From Rhizorhabdus sp049889055 (GTDB taxonomy: Bacteria; Pseudomonadota; Alphaproteobacteria; Sphingomonadales; Sphingomonadaceae), in the NCBI RefSeq assembly GCF_049889055.1, contig NZ_JBLTWO010000003.1:186001-250000 (forward strand): a stretch of DNA of 64,000 nucleotides, read 5' to 3'. Position 1 is the first letter of the stretch; the number at the start of each line of letters is the position of its first letter. The position numbers and the translations under genes were made by a program. The notes under the pieces are model-generated. The model searched no databases and was not told the origin of the DNA. It saw only the letters and a program-made list of their open reading frames with translations. Positions 18,505 to 27,529 of the stretch are shown in pieces.

Positions 18505-19908
18505 TTACGCCCTCGACGCACGCTCCCCAAAAAACAACTGCACCGCTTCTTTCGGCCGCAGCGTCAGCCGGCTCACCGGTTCGGGCCGCGCGATGTGCTC
18601 GGGGTAGCGTAGCCGGAACGCGCGGACGATGCTGGCGATGATCAGCATGCCTTCCTGCTGGGCGAAGCCCGCGCCGATGCAGATGCGGGGGCCTTTGCCG
18701 AAGGGCATATAGGCGCGGCGGCTGGCTTCGGCCTGGTCGGGGTCGTCGAACCGTTCGGGCGCGAAGGCGTGGGGGCATTTCCAGTTGTTGCGGTTGCGCT
18801 GGATCAGCCAGGGCGAGATGACCAGCATCGCGCCCTTCTTCAGCCATTTGTCGCGCAGCGTCAGGTCTGCGGTCACTTCGCGCACGAAGAAGCTGACCGG
18901 CGGGTAGAGGCGCAGCGTTTCCTTGAACAGGTTGCGCACCGCCGTCATGCCGCGCAGCGATTCGAAGCTGATCGGCGCGCCCGCCGTCTCGCGCTCGATC
19001 TCCGCCACCAGCGCGTCCTGCGCATGGGGGCATTCGGCGAGGAGGTAGAGCGCCCAGCTCATCGCCGAGGCGGCGGTCTCGTGTCCCGCCAGGAAGATCG
19101 TCGAGATCTGCTCCATCAGCTCGACATAGGTGAAGGGCTGGCCGGTGCGCGGATGGCGCGCTTCGAGCAGCGACTGGAGGATGTCGTCCTGCGCCTCGCC
19201 GGTGCCCGCGTGCCAAGCATCGTAGCGGGTCCGCACGATCGGGCCGAACACGCCGTGGATCGCCTGGGCGGCCTTTTCGGCGCGCTTGCGGTAACCGAGC
19301 AGCGGCAGGCCGTAGAGCTTGAGCATCGCCGCCGGCTGGACGTTCTTCTGATAGCGGTGGAAGGCGTGGTAGATATGCTCTGCGCTGTCGGCGTCGAGCT
19401 TCACCGAGAAGATCGTGCGATAGATGATGTCCGCCGCGACATGCGTCATCAGCGGGTCGACCTCGATCGGGCGGCTGCGGTCCATCGCCGCGATCGTCGC
19501 GAGCAGATCGTCGACCGCCGCCTGCATCGCCGGGAAGACGCGCTTCAGGTTGGTGTGGGCGAAGGCGGGGTTGACCATCGTCCGCTGCTCTTCCCAGTCC
19601 TGCCCATTGGCGGAGAAGACGCTGTTGCCGATCAGCGGATCGAGCAGGTCGTTGAGGAAGCGGTGCTTGGGGAACGCCTTTTCCTTGTCGTCCATCACCC
19701 GGTCGACCACCGACAGGTCGTTGGCGATGTAGAAGTCGAGGCGGGGCAGGCGGATCTCGCCCATCTGCATCGTGTAGCTGCGCTCGAACAGCGTGTGGAT
19801 CCAGCTGTTCCAACCGGTCAAGAAGCGCTTGACCAGCGATGCCTTGCCCCGGTGCGGCACGGGGTAGGGCGGGATGAAGCCGCAGTCCTCGGCCTGGGGA
19901 TCAGCCAT
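18505..19908 (-). CDS. Cytochrome P450
   Basis: A 467-residue monooxygenase with all P450 hallmarks: the I-helix AGHETAA, the ExxR motif in LFKETLRLYPP, PERF (FAPERFDD), and the heme-ligand segment FGKGPRICIGAGFA with Cys near residue 410. It is a soluble-type P450 with no obvious N-terminal anchor. The CYP family cannot be named by eye; the overall pattern (ETLRLYPPV, PWLIQRN) resembles CYP4/CYP102-like fatty acid hydroxylases. No ferredoxin or reductase gene is adjacent. Its start overlaps the stop of the upstream membrane hydrolase-like gene by 8 bases, so the two are probably co-translated. Confidence 0.95.
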   Translation of the reverse strand: MADPQAEDCGFIPPYPVPHRGKASLVKRFLTGWNSWIHTLFERSYTMQMGEIRLPRLDFYIANDLSVVDRVMDDKEKAFPKHRFLNDLLDPLIGNSVFSANGQDWEEQRTMVNPAFAHTNLKRVFPAMQAAVDDLLATIAAMDRSRPIEVDPLMTHVAADIIYRTIFSVKLDADSAEHIYHAFHRYQKNVQPAAMLKLYGLPLLGYRKRAEKAAQAIHGVFGPIVRTRYDAWHAGTGEAQDDILQSLLEARHPRTGQPFTYVELMEQISTIFLAGHETAASAMSWALYLLAECPHAQDALVAEIERETAGAPISFESLRGMTAVRNLFKETLRLYPPVSFFVREVTADLTLRDKWLKKGAMLVISPWLIQRNRNNWKCPHAFAPERFDDPDQAEASRRAYMPFGKGPRICIGAGFAQQEGMLIIASIVRAFRLRYPEHIARPEPVSRLTLRPKEAVQLFFGERASRA

Positions 19909-21031
19909 GATTGTCGGCCTTGAACGCCTCGATCGACGCGGCGAGGGGGCGGGCGCCCGAGCTTATCCCGATATAGTCGAGCGGGGAGAGTCGGTCGAAG
20001 GTCCGCAGATAGTCGAAATGCGTCTCGTACTTGTTGCGGCGGCGCGCCTTATAGGTGGCCGGGTCGCAATATTTGAACCAGCGCGGGCTGGTCTGGAACA
20101 GCCGGGCGCGGCGGGGCTGCTGGCAACTGATGCAGGGATCGATGCCCGCGATGCAGGCGCCGTCGGTGATCGATCCGATATCGAGCCAGTGGAAGTCGCC
20201 CTGGCCGACCGCCTCCAGCTGCGCGTGAAAGCGGTGGCTGTCCTTGCGGTTGCCGATCAGCGCGATGCAGGAGCCGAGGGTGACGAGGCTGAACCGGTCG
20301 GGCAGGGCGCATCCCTCGGCCGCCAGGATGCGCGCCATGATCGGCACCGCCATGATCGAGCCGTTGCTGTGGGTGACGAACAATATCTCGTCCCAGTCCT
20401 CCGACAGGCTCGCGCGGATGCGGTCGGCGAAGGCGGCCATGCGATCGTCGACGTCGCCCGGCAGGCGGTCGCCCGCGAGCGTGTCGTTGAAGATGATGAA
20501 GCGCAGCAGCCAGAAGCCCTGGATCTTGCGCACCACGAACATCGCGACGGCAAGGCCGACCAGCGCGGCAGCGAGCCCACCCCGGAGGGGCCCGAGGAGG
20601 ATCGCCGCCGGCAGTGCGAGCAGCAGCCCGAACAGCACGGGCAGGAGGATCGTCGAGACGCCCGGATAATAGAAGGCGAAGCGCACGCCCCAGGGGAATT
20701 TGCGCACGATCGGCCAGTCGAGCAGGCGGGTGAAATTCCAATAGGCGCGGACCGAATGGCGCAGCAGCCCGATCGGGTTCTTCACCCAATGGGCGCGGAT
20801 CACATCGTCCCAGCCGAGGAACTCATGTTCGGTGACAGCATCGTCGCTGCGATCCTCGACCGTCCAGCCGACCGAATGGGGCGGCAGCCGGCGGCGCTTG
20901 CCGACCGCGATGTCGTGACCGCTGGTGCGCGCGTAGAGAGCCGCCTGCTCGGCATAGAGCTGGTGGTAGAAGCGGGCACCCCTGGGATCGAAACCGCTGA
21001 GATAGAATATTTTACGCTTGAACCCCGGCAT
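19901..21031 (-). CDS. Membrane protein with alpha/beta-hydrolase-like features, unknown function
   Basis: A 376-residue protein beginning MPGFKRKIFYLSGFDPRGARFYHQLYAEQ, a stretch that looks like the first strand and oxyanion loop of a hydrolase. Two membrane segments follow near residues 120-165 (ILLPVLFGLLLALPAAILLG and LVGLAVAMFVV). Then comes EILFVTHSNGSIMAVPIMARIL, a nucleophile-elbow-like HSNGS. A cluster of cysteines (IDPCISCQQPRR) is near 305. It may be a membrane lipase or esterase, but the family is not recognised and the fold is inferred. It overlaps the P450 gene by 8 bases, suggesting a shared lipid-type substrate. A GTG two codons upstream (21037) is the alternative start. Confidence 0.65.
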   Translation of the reverse strand: MPGFKRKIFYLSGFDPRGARFYHQLYAEQAALYARTSGHDIAVGKRRRLPPHSVGWTVEDRSDDAVTEHEFLGWDDVIRAHWVKNPIGLLRHSVRAYWNFTRLLDWPIVRKFPWGVRFAFYYPGVSTILLPVLFGLLLALPAAILLGPLRGGLAAALVGLAVAMFVVRKIQGFWLLRFIIFNDTLAGDRLPGDVDDRMAAFADRIRASLSEDWDEILFVTHSNGSIMAVPIMARILAAEGCALPDRFSLVTLGSCIALIGNRKDSHRFHAQLEAVGQGDFHWLDIGSITDGACIAGIDPCISCQQPRRARLFQTSPRWFKYCDPATYKARRRNKYETHFDYLRTFDRLSPLDYIGISSGARPLAASIEAFKADNHG

Positions 21032-21053
21032 AGCCACCGCTTACTCGATCCTC

Positions 21054-21338
21054 ATGGCCGACCAGGAACGTCACTATTGCCTTTTCATGGACGGCACCAA
21101 GCATAATCGCAACGCGGGGTGCCGGGCGCACGACAATGCCTATGGCATATATGGCGGGGGGACCGAGCGCGACCGGCGCGCGGCCGATCTGGCGCTCTAT
21201 CGGCACATGCGGGCGAACCGCGACCCGCTGGCGCCGCTCGTGCTGTTCTTCACGACCGTCTATGGCTGGTTTTTCTTCAACTATCATGGCCGCCCCTGGC
21301 GCGGGCAGCTGGTGCGCAAGATCTTCCGCAACTACTGA
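21054..21338 (+). CDS. Small protein with phospholipase A2-like CxxHDxxY motif
   Basis: This 94-residue protein has the sequence NRNAGCRAHDNAYGIYGGG near residues 20-40. The CRAHDNAY part matches the catalytic HDxxY core of small bacterial and viral phospholipase A2 proteins. A hydrophobic segment (PLAPLVLFFTTVYGWFFF) near residue 65 could be a membrane anchor. The divergent membrane hydrolase-like gene starts only 22 bases away, so the two share a promoter region. The PLA2 assignment rests on the motif only. An upstream in-frame start at 21018 would overlap that divergent gene. Confidence 0.6.
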   Translation: MADQERHYCLFMDGTKHNRNAGCRAHDNAYGIYGGGTERDRRAADLALYRHMRANRDPLAPLVLFFTTVYGWFFFNYHGRPWRGQLVRKIFRNY

Positions 21339-21410
21339 CGGAAAGCGCGATGGCGCGGGTCTGTTGGCCCGCTGACGGTGCGGGGGCGGCGTGATGCCAC
21401 CCCCGGAACC

Positions 21411-24167
21411 TCACGCGTCGCCGTCGCCATCCCCGGCGCCGTCGGCGAGATCTTCGCCGATCACCGCGCCATCGTCGGGGGCGATTGTCTGCTCGCCGTC
21501 GCCCAGATCGACCTCGGCATCCTCTTCGCTTTCCTCGATCCGCGCGGCGCCGACGACATGCTCGTTGTCGGACACGTTGAACAGGCGGACGCCGGCCGAA
21601 TTGCGGCCGATCACGCGGGTGTCGCCGACCGACAGGCGGATCAGCTTGGCCTGGTCGGTGACGAGCATCAGCTGCTCGCCATTATGCGCCGGGAAGCTGG
21701 CGACCACCGGGCCGTTGCGCTCCAGATTGTCGATATTGCCGATGCCCTGGCCGCCACGGCCGGTCCGGCGATATTCATAGGCTGAGCTGCGCTTGCCATA
21801 GCCATTGGCGCACACGGTGAGGATGAACTCCTCGGCCGCCTCGAACTCGGCCATGCGCTCGGGGGACAGGGTCGGCTCGGCCCCATTGTCCTTCCAGGGG
21901 GCGGCGCGCAGATAGGCTTCGCGCTCCTCGGTCGACGCCTCGAAGCCCTTGAGGATCGACAGCGAGATCACCTCGTCGCCATCCTTGAGCAGGATGCCGC
22001 GCACGCCGGTCGAGGTGCGGCTCTGGAACTCGCGGATGTCGGTGGAGGCGAAGCGGATCGCCTTGCCCGCGCGGGTCGCCAGCAGGACGTCGTCGCTCTG
22101 GGTCAGCAGCGCGACACCGATCAGGCGATCGGTCGCATCCTCGTCGAAGCGCATCGCGAACTTGCCGTTGGTCGGCACATTGGCGAAGGCGTCCATCGAG
22201 TTGCGGCGGACATTGCCATGCGCGGTCGCGAAGACGACGTGAAGCGAGCCCCAGCTTTCCTCATCCTCGGGCAGCGGCAGCACGGTGGTGATCTTCTCGC
22301 CATCGGCCAGCGGCAGCAGGTTGATCATCGGCCGCCCGCGCGCCTGCGGCGCGCCTTCGGGCAGGCGCCACACCTTCTTGCGATAGACCTTGCCGTGGTT
22401 GGAGAAGAACAGCACCGGCGTGTGCGTGCTGGTCACGAACAGCTCGGTGACGGCATCCTCTTCCTTGGTCGCCATGCCCGAGCGGCCCTTGCCGCCGCGA
22501 CGCTGCGCGCGGAAGGCTTCGAGCGGGGTGCGCTTGATATAGCCGCCATGGGTCACGGTGACGACCATGTCCTCGCGCTCGATCAGGTCCTCGTCGTCGA
22601 TGTCGTCGCCGGCAGGCGCGATCAAGGTACGGCGCGGCGTCGCGAACTCGACCAGAACCGCGTCGAACTCCTCGACCATCACCTGATAGAGGCGGACGCG
22701 GTTGCCGAGGATTTCGAGCAATTCGGCGATCGACGCCGCCAGCTCGGCCAGCTCGCCGCCGATCTCGTCGCGACCGAGTGCGGTCAGGCGGTGCAGGCGC
22801 AGGTCGAGGATCGCGCGGACCTGCGTCTCGGAAAGCTGATAGGTGGGCGCGTCGCCGATCGTGTCGACCGCCTCGACCAGCTTGATGTAGGATTCGATCT
22901 CGTTGCGCGGCCATTCGCGCGCGAGCAGCGAGGCGCGGGCCTCGGCCGGGCTGGCCGAACCGCGGATGATCCGCACGACCTCGTCAAGATTGGTGACAGC
23001 GATCACCAGCCCGAGCAGGATATGGGCGCGCTCGCGGGCCTTGTTCAGTTCGAACTTGGACCGTCGGGTGATCACCTCCTCGCGGAACTTCACGAAGGAT
23101 TCGATGATGTCGCGAAGGTTGAGCGTCTCGGGGCGTCCGCCACGGATGGCGAGCATGTTGGCCGGGAAGCTGGTCTGCGCCGGCGTGTGGCGCCACAGCT
23201 GGTTCAGCACCACGTCGGGGGTCGCATCGCGCTTCAGTTCGAGCACGATGCGGACGCCGTGGCGGTTGGATTCGTCGCGGATGTCGGAGACGCCCTCGAT
23301 CCGCTTGTCCTTGGCGGCTTCGGCGATCTTCTCGACCAGACCGGACTTGCCGACCTGATAGGGAATCTCGGTCAGCACGATCGAGCGGCGGTCGTTGCGG
23401 CCTTCCTCGACGACATGGCGCGAGCGCATGATGATCGAGCCGCGGCCCGTATGATAGGCCTGGCGCGCGCCCGACTGGCCGAGGATCATCGCACCGGTCG
23501 GGAAGTCTGGCGCGGGCACGATCGCCATCAGCTCGTCGATGCTGATCGCCGGATTCTCGACATAGGCTTTGCAGGCGGCGATCACCTCGCCCAGATTATG
23601 GGGCGGGATGTTGGTCGCCATGCCGACTGCGATGCCGCCGGCGCCGTTGACGAGCAGGTTCGGGAAGCGCGCGGGCAGAACCTGCGGCTCCGAACGCGAG
23701 CCGTCATAATTGGGGGTGAAGTTGACCGTGTCCTTCTCGAGATCCTCGAGCAGGGTCATCGTCACCTTGGCAAGCCGCGCCTCGGTGTAGCGCATCGACG
23801 CGGGCGGATCGGGATCCATCGAGCCGAAATTGCCCTGGCCGTCGATCAGCGGGACGCGCATCGCCCAGTCCTGGGCCAGGCGGGCGAGGGCGTCATAGAT
23901 CGAGGAGTCGCCGTGCGGGTGATAATTGCCCATCACGTCGCCGACGATCTTCGCTGACTTGCGATAGGGACGGCCCGCGACGAAGCCGCCTTCCTGGCAC
24001 GCGTACAGGATGCGGCGGTGGACCGGCTTCAAGCCGTCGCGCACATCCGGAAGGGCGCGCGACACGATCACCGACATCGCATAGTCGAGATAGCTCGACT
24101 TCATCTCGTCGACGATCGAGATCGGAGAAATATCGCTGTTTTCGATGGGCGGCGGTACGCTGGCCAA
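21411..24167 (-). CDS. gyrA: DNA gyrase subunit A
   Basis: GyrA is the cleavage-rejoining subunit of gyrase, which adds negative supercoils. The 918-residue protein has the catalytic Tyr127 in SMRYTEARL and the quinolone-pocket segment HPHGDSSIYD, where Ser88 and Asp92 match E. coli Ser83 and Asp87, so neither common resistance change is present. The GyrA box (QRRGGKG) is in the C-terminal half, followed by beta-pinwheel repeats. The last 25 residues are very acidic (Glu/Asp-rich). It is monocistronic here; gyrB is not in the window. Confidence 0.98.
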   Translation of the reverse strand: MASVPPPIENSDISPISIVDEMKSSYLDYAMSVIVSRALPDVRDGLKPVHRRILYACQEGGFVAGRPYRKSAKIVGDVMGNYHPHGDSSIYDALARLAQDWAMRVPLIDGQGNFGSMDPDPPASMRYTEARLAKVTMTLLEDLEKDTVNFTPNYDGSRSEPQVLPARFPNLLVNGAGGIAVGMATNIPPHNLGEVIAACKAYVENPAISIDELMAIVPAPDFPTGAMILGQSGARQAYHTGRGSIIMRSRHVVEEGRNDRRSIVLTEIPYQVGKSGLVEKIAEAAKDKRIEGVSDIRDESNRHGVRIVLELKRDATPDVVLNQLWRHTPAQTSFPANMLAIRGGRPETLNLRDIIESFVKFREEVITRRSKFELNKARERAHILLGLVIAVTNLDEVVRIIRGSASPAEARASLLAREWPRNEIESYIKLVEAVDTIGDAPTYQLSETQVRAILDLRLHRLTALGRDEIGGELAELAASIAELLEILGNRVRLYQVMVEEFDAVLVEFATPRRTLIAPAGDDIDDEDLIEREDMVVTVTHGGYIKRTPLEAFRAQRRGGKGRSGMATKEEDAVTELFVTSTHTPVLFFSNHGKVYRKKVWRLPEGAPQARGRPMINLLPLADGEKITTVLPLPEDEESWGSLHVVFATAHGNVRRNSMDAFANVPTNGKFAMRFDEDATDRLIGVALLTQSDDVLLATRAGKAIRFASTDIREFQSRTSTGVRGILLKDGDEVISLSILKGFEASTEEREAYLRAAPWKDNGAEPTLSPERMAEFEAAEEFILTVCANGYGKRSSAYEYRRTGRGGQGIGNIDNLERNGPVVASFPAHNGEQLMLVTDQAKLIRLSVGDTRVIGRNSAGVRLFNVSDNEHVVGAARIEESEEDAEVDLGDGEQTIAPDDGAVIGEDLADGAGDGDGDA

Positions 24168-24311
24168 GTCTTACGGTCCGTCTGTTTGAAGCGCCAAAAC
24201 ACCCCGGAACGGGGCGTCAGATGCTCCTAACGGACGATGTGCCTCATGGCTAGTGCAATGCGCCCGGACCACACCGCTACATGGTCGGGCGGACGGCATG
24301 ACAAGGCGGAA

Positions 24312-24485
24312 TCAGCTCGCCAGCATATAGACGGCCAGCACCATCGCTAAGGCGATGATCACCAGCCCGAGGCCCCAGCCGAGGACATTGCGGGTCACAT
24401 GTGGGGTCGCGCCGGCCCGCGCCTCCTCGGTGCTGAGATGCACGGCTTCCTGATCGTTGCCGTCGGGGCGCACATGCGTGTTCAT
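24312..24485 (-). CDS. 57-residue single-span membrane protein
   Basis: The frame encodes an N-terminal hydrophilic part (MNTHVRPDGNDQEAVHL, then STEEARAGATPHVTRN) and one C-terminal transmembrane helix (GLGLVIIALAMVLAVYMLAS). A good ribosome site, GGAGAG, lies six bases before the ATG. The topology suggests a tail-anchored small membrane protein; the family is not recognised. It lies 78 bp downstream of yaaA on the same strand. The ribosome site can pair with an upstream complementary sequence (see next feature). Confidence 0.7.
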   Translation of the reverse strand: MNTHVRPDGNDQEAVHLSTEEARAGATPHVTRNVLGWGLGLVIIALAMVLAVYMLAS

Positions 24486-24490
24486 GATGA

Positions 24491-24529
24491 TCTCTCCACT
24501 TAGCTACCCGCAATCAACGGGTGGAGAGA
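24491..24529 (-). promoter_or_regulatory. Stem-loop able to hide the ribosome site of the 57-residue protein
   Basis: Read on the minus strand, TCTCTCCAC (24529-24521) is the exact complement of GTGGAGAGA (24499-24491), which contains the ribosome site. An inner ACCCG-N7-CGGGT arm nests between them. The hairpin has no T-run, so translational control or a processing site is more likely than termination. Confidence 0.5.
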
Positions 24530-24562
24530 GGGGATGTTCCTGCCGGGAGGCGGGCCGCAGGC

Positions 24563-25324
24563 TCAGCGCTGTCTGACGAACCGCCAGACATGCTCGTCCG
24601 AGTCCGCCGCGACGAAGGCATAGCCGTCGCTGTCGAAACCCTTCAGATCTTCCGGCTTGCCGATGTGATGCTCGCACATCCAGCGCGCCATCATCCCGCG
24701 TGCGCGCTTGGCGCCGAAGCTGTTGAAGACGAGCCCCTTCGGACCATTTTCGCGGAAGTCGATCGTCACGATCCTGACGCCCTTGGGTGGGGCCTGTTCG
24801 ACGACGTGCCAATATTCCTTGCTGGCGCAATTTATGATCGTGTCCGACCCTTCGGCCAGCAGATCGGCGGCGAGCGCATCCGACACCTTGCTGCCCCACA
24901 TCGCATAGAGGTTCCGCGTCCGTCCGGGCGCCCAGCGCGTGCCCATTTCCAGCCGATAGGGACGGATCTGGTCGAGCGGTTTCAGCAGCCCGTACAACCC
25001 CGACAGGATGCGCACATGATCCTGCGCATAGCGGATCGCCGGCGCGTCGAGGGTTCGCGCTTCCAGCCCGACATAGACGTCGCCCGAAAAGGCGAAGAGG
25101 GCAGGGCGCTCTTCCTGTCCGGCGAAGTCTGCATAGCGATCGGCGTTGAGCTGCGCGAGCTTGTCCGAAATGCTCATCAGCTTCGCGAGCTTCTTCGGAC
25201 CAAGCCGCGACGCCGCCTCGGCGGTGGCGAGCGCCTCGTCCGCGAAGCGCGGCATGGTCGGCGCGACGTCCGGCAGCGGGGTGGAATAATCGAGGGATTT
25301 GGCGGGCGAAAGCAGCAGGAGCAT
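24563..25324 (-). CDS. yaaA: Peroxide stress protein YaaA (UPF0246)
   Basis: YaaA limits free intracellular iron and DNA damage under hydrogen peroxide stress and binds DNA. The 253-residue protein matches the family from end to end: MLLLLSPAKSLDYS at the start, HVRILSGLYGLLKPLDQIRPYRLEMG in the middle, and INCASKEYW and FNSFGAKRARGMMARW in the C-terminal half. Length is normal. Its regulation by OxyR is known in E. coli but no such site is visible here. Confidence 0.93.
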   Translation of the reverse strand: MLLLLSPAKSLDYSTPLPDVAPTMPRFADEALATAEAASRLGPKKLAKLMSISDKLAQLNADRYADFAGQEERPALFAFSGDVYVGLEARTLDAPAIRYAQDHVRILSGLYGLLKPLDQIRPYRLEMGTRWAPGRTRNLYAMWGSKVSDALAADLLAEGSDTIINCASKEYWHVVEQAPPKGVRIVTIDFRENGPKGLVFNSFGAKRARGMMARWMCEHHIGKPEDLKGFDSDGYAFVAADSDEHVWRFVRQR

Positions 25325-25520
25325 GGTCGAGCCCTAACCGTGCAGAGGGCGCGGATCAACCTCGCCGGTTCAATATGCATTCAGCGAACGGTTATCATAG
25401 AGCGACGAGTTAAGCCGGTTCATTTCGGCCGCGCTTGTGCGCGGGCGAGGGAGCGATTAGTCAACCGGCGTGTTTTACCGTCGGCCGTCCCTTTCGGCCG
25501 TCGATCAGGAGGCCTGAAGA

Positions 25521-26795
25521 ATGAGATCCACGTCCCGCTATGCGCTTGTTGCGGCGCTTGGCTTCGCGCTTACCGCCGTTGCGCCGGGTGCCCCTGCCTT
25601 CGCCAAGAAGAAGGAAGAGGCTGCGACCCCGCAGCTCAAGATCGGCGACGCAGTCCGCAAGCCGCTGGCGGAAGCCGACGCCGCGACCAAGGCGAAGAAT
25701 ATTCCCGCCGCCGAAGCCGCTCTTGCGCAGGCGAGGCAGGCCGCGAAGACCCCCGACGAGCAGTTCGTCGTCGCGCAATATGGCCTCAATGCTGCCCAGG
25801 CGAGCGGGGATCAGGCCAAGTTGTCGGCTGCGCTCGACGAAATGATCACGACGGGCGAGGCGGCCGGCAAGCTGCCCGACGACCAGCGCGCCAAATTCTA
25901 CTGGTTCCAGGGCCAGTTCGCTTATCAGGCCAAGAATTATGCGAAGGCCGAAGCAGCGCTGACCAAGGCGATCGCGGCGGGTTCGACCGAGGCCGACGCT
26001 TATGCGGTCCTCGCCGACGTTCAGAACCGCAACGGCAAGCCCGCCGAGGCGCTCACTACGCTGCAGAAGATCATCCAGACCAAGGCCGCCGCCGGCCAGC
26101 CCGTCCCGACCGACTGGTATGGCCGTGGCGCCGACATCGCTTCGCGCGCCAAGCTGCCGGGCGAGTTCGTGAAGATTACGACCTCCTGGCTGACCGCCTA
26201 TCCGGTCAAGCAGAACTGGCATGATTCGCTGTTCATCTATCGCCAGATGGCGGGCCTCTCGGGTGAGAATGATCTCGACCTGCTGCGCCTGGCCCGTGCG
26301 GTCGACGCCCTGCCGCTGTCGGCGCAGTCCAACTATGTCGACTATGCGCTCGCCGTCTATCTGCGCTTCCCGAACGAAGCCGTCGACGTCCTCAACGAAG
26401 GCATCAAGGCAGGTAAGCTGAACCCGGCGACGAGCCAGAACACCCGCGAGATCATCGCCCTGTCGCAGCCGAAGCTCGGCCCGGACAAGGCCTCGATCCC
26501 GGCGGCGGTCACTGCTGCGAACGGCCCGAAGGCGACCTTCAAGTCGGCGATGACCACCGCCGATCTGCTCTACGGCTACAAGGATTTCGCCAAGGCGGCG
26601 GACATCTACAAGATCGCGCTGACCAAGCCGGGCGCGGACGCCGCGCAGGCGAACTACCGTCTCGGTCTTGCTCTGGCCCAGGCCGGCGACAAGGAAGGCG
26701 CCAAGGCGGCCTTCGACGCCGCTGGCACTGCCGGCAATTACGGCATTCTGTCGCAATATGCGAAGGTGTGGGTCGACCACCCCGCCGCGTCCTGA
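25521..26795 (+). CDS. Exported TPR-repeat protein
   Basis: A 424-residue protein with a Sec signal peptide (MRSTSRYALVAALGFALTAV, cleavage near AFA-KK) and a Lys/Glu-rich segment after it. Tetratricopeptide-like helical pairs run through the rest, for example FQGQFAYQAKNYAKAEAALT and YAVLADVQNRNGKPAEALTT near residues 130-180, and LGLALAQAGDKEGAKAAFD near the end. It probably serves as a periplasmic scaffold; no enzymatic motif is seen. It is monocistronic and followed by a strong bidirectional terminator. Confidence 0.8.
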   Translation: MRSTSRYALVAALGFALTAVAPGAPAFAKKKEEAATPQLKIGDAVRKPLAEADAATKAKNIPAAEAALAQARQAAKTPDEQFVVAQYGLNAAQASGDQAKLSAALDEMITTGEAAGKLPDDQRAKFYWFQGQFAYQAKNYAKAEAALTKAIAAGSTEADAYAVLADVQNRNGKPAEALTTLQKIIQTKAAAGQPVPTDWYGRGADIASRAKLPGEFVKITTSWLTAYPVKQNWHDSLFIYRQMAGLSGENDLDLLRLARAVDALPLSAQSNYVDYALAVYLRFPNEAVDVLNEGIKAGKLNPATSQNTREIIALSQPKLGPDKASIPAAVTAANGPKATFKSAMTTADLLYGYKDFAKAADIYKIALTKPGADAAQANYRLGLALAQAGDKEGAKAAFDAAGTAGNYGILSQYAKVWVDHPAAS

Positions 26796-26811
26796 TCGAC
26801 AAACCAATGAG

Positions 26812-26850
26812 AAAAGCCCCGGTCGGAGCGATCCGGCCGGGGCTTTTTCA
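26812..26850. terminator. Bidirectional Rho-independent terminator
   Basis: AAAAGCCCCGG (26813-26822) pairs with CCGGGGCTTTT about 13 bases later. The A-rich left flank and T-rich right flank allow it to end both the TPR gene (plus strand) and the Lrp/AsnC gene (minus strand). Confidence 0.85.
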
Positions 26851-26874
26851 TGGCTTCATCGCTCGAAGGCGGTA

Positions 26875-27351
26875 TCAGGCGCCGTCGACGGGAATCCCCG
26901 GCACGTCCTTCGACGTGCGGATGGTGAGTGAGGTCTTCACGCTCGCGACATTGGGCGCGGTCGTCAGCTGCGAGGTCAGGAACTGCTGGAAGGCCTGAAG
27001 GTCGTGGGCGACGATCTTCAGGATGAAGTCGATCTCGCCGTTCAGCATGTGGCATTCGCGCACCTCCGGCAGGGCGGCGACATGGCTTTCGAACTGGCGC
27101 AGATCCTCCTCTGCCTGGCTGCGCAGCGAAACCAGCGCGAACACGGTGATGCCATAGCCGAGCGCGGCTGCGTTGAGCCGGGCATGATAGCTCTCGATGA
27201 CGCCCGCTTCCTCGAGCGCACGGACGCGGCGGAGGCAGGGCGGTGCGGTCAGACCGGCCTTGCGCGCCAGATCGACATTGGTCATCCGGCCGTCCTCCTG
27301 CAGCTCATGGAGGATGGTTCGATCGATAGCATCAAGCGAGGGTGCCGACAT
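26875..27351 (-). CDS. Lrp/AsnC family transcriptional regulator
   Basis: A 158-residue regulator with an N-terminal winged HTH (LDAIDRTILHELQEDGRMTN, then LARKAGLTAPPCLRRVRALEE) and a C-terminal RAM/AsnC effector domain (VRECHMLNGEIDFILKIVAHD). Such proteins sense amino acids and control amino-acid metabolism. The start at 27351 is chosen because AAAGG lies seven bases upstream; the TTG five codons earlier is unlikely. Its target genes cannot be read from context, although the amino-acid oxidation block begins 2.4 kb away. Confidence 0.92.
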   Translation of the reverse strand: MSAPSLDAIDRTILHELQEDGRMTNVDLARKAGLTAPPCLRRVRALEEAGVIESYHARLNAAALGYGITVFALVSLRSQAEEDLRQFESHVAALPEVRECHMLNGEIDFILKIVAHDLQAFQQFLTSQLTTAPNVASVKTSLTIRTSKDVPGIPVDGA

Positions 27352-27529
27352 GGAGTAACCTTTCAACGATTACCCCATTCCTTAGAATAAAGTTACGGTC
27401 TCCTGCAATAAAAATAGAAGGCTGCGATGCCGACCAAAGCCCCTTTGCGCGGCGGGCGGTTGCGTTCTACTATGAAGCGAAGGGGGACCGGTTCGGTTCA
27501 TTCGTTCGGCACCGATCGGAGGCGGGCCT

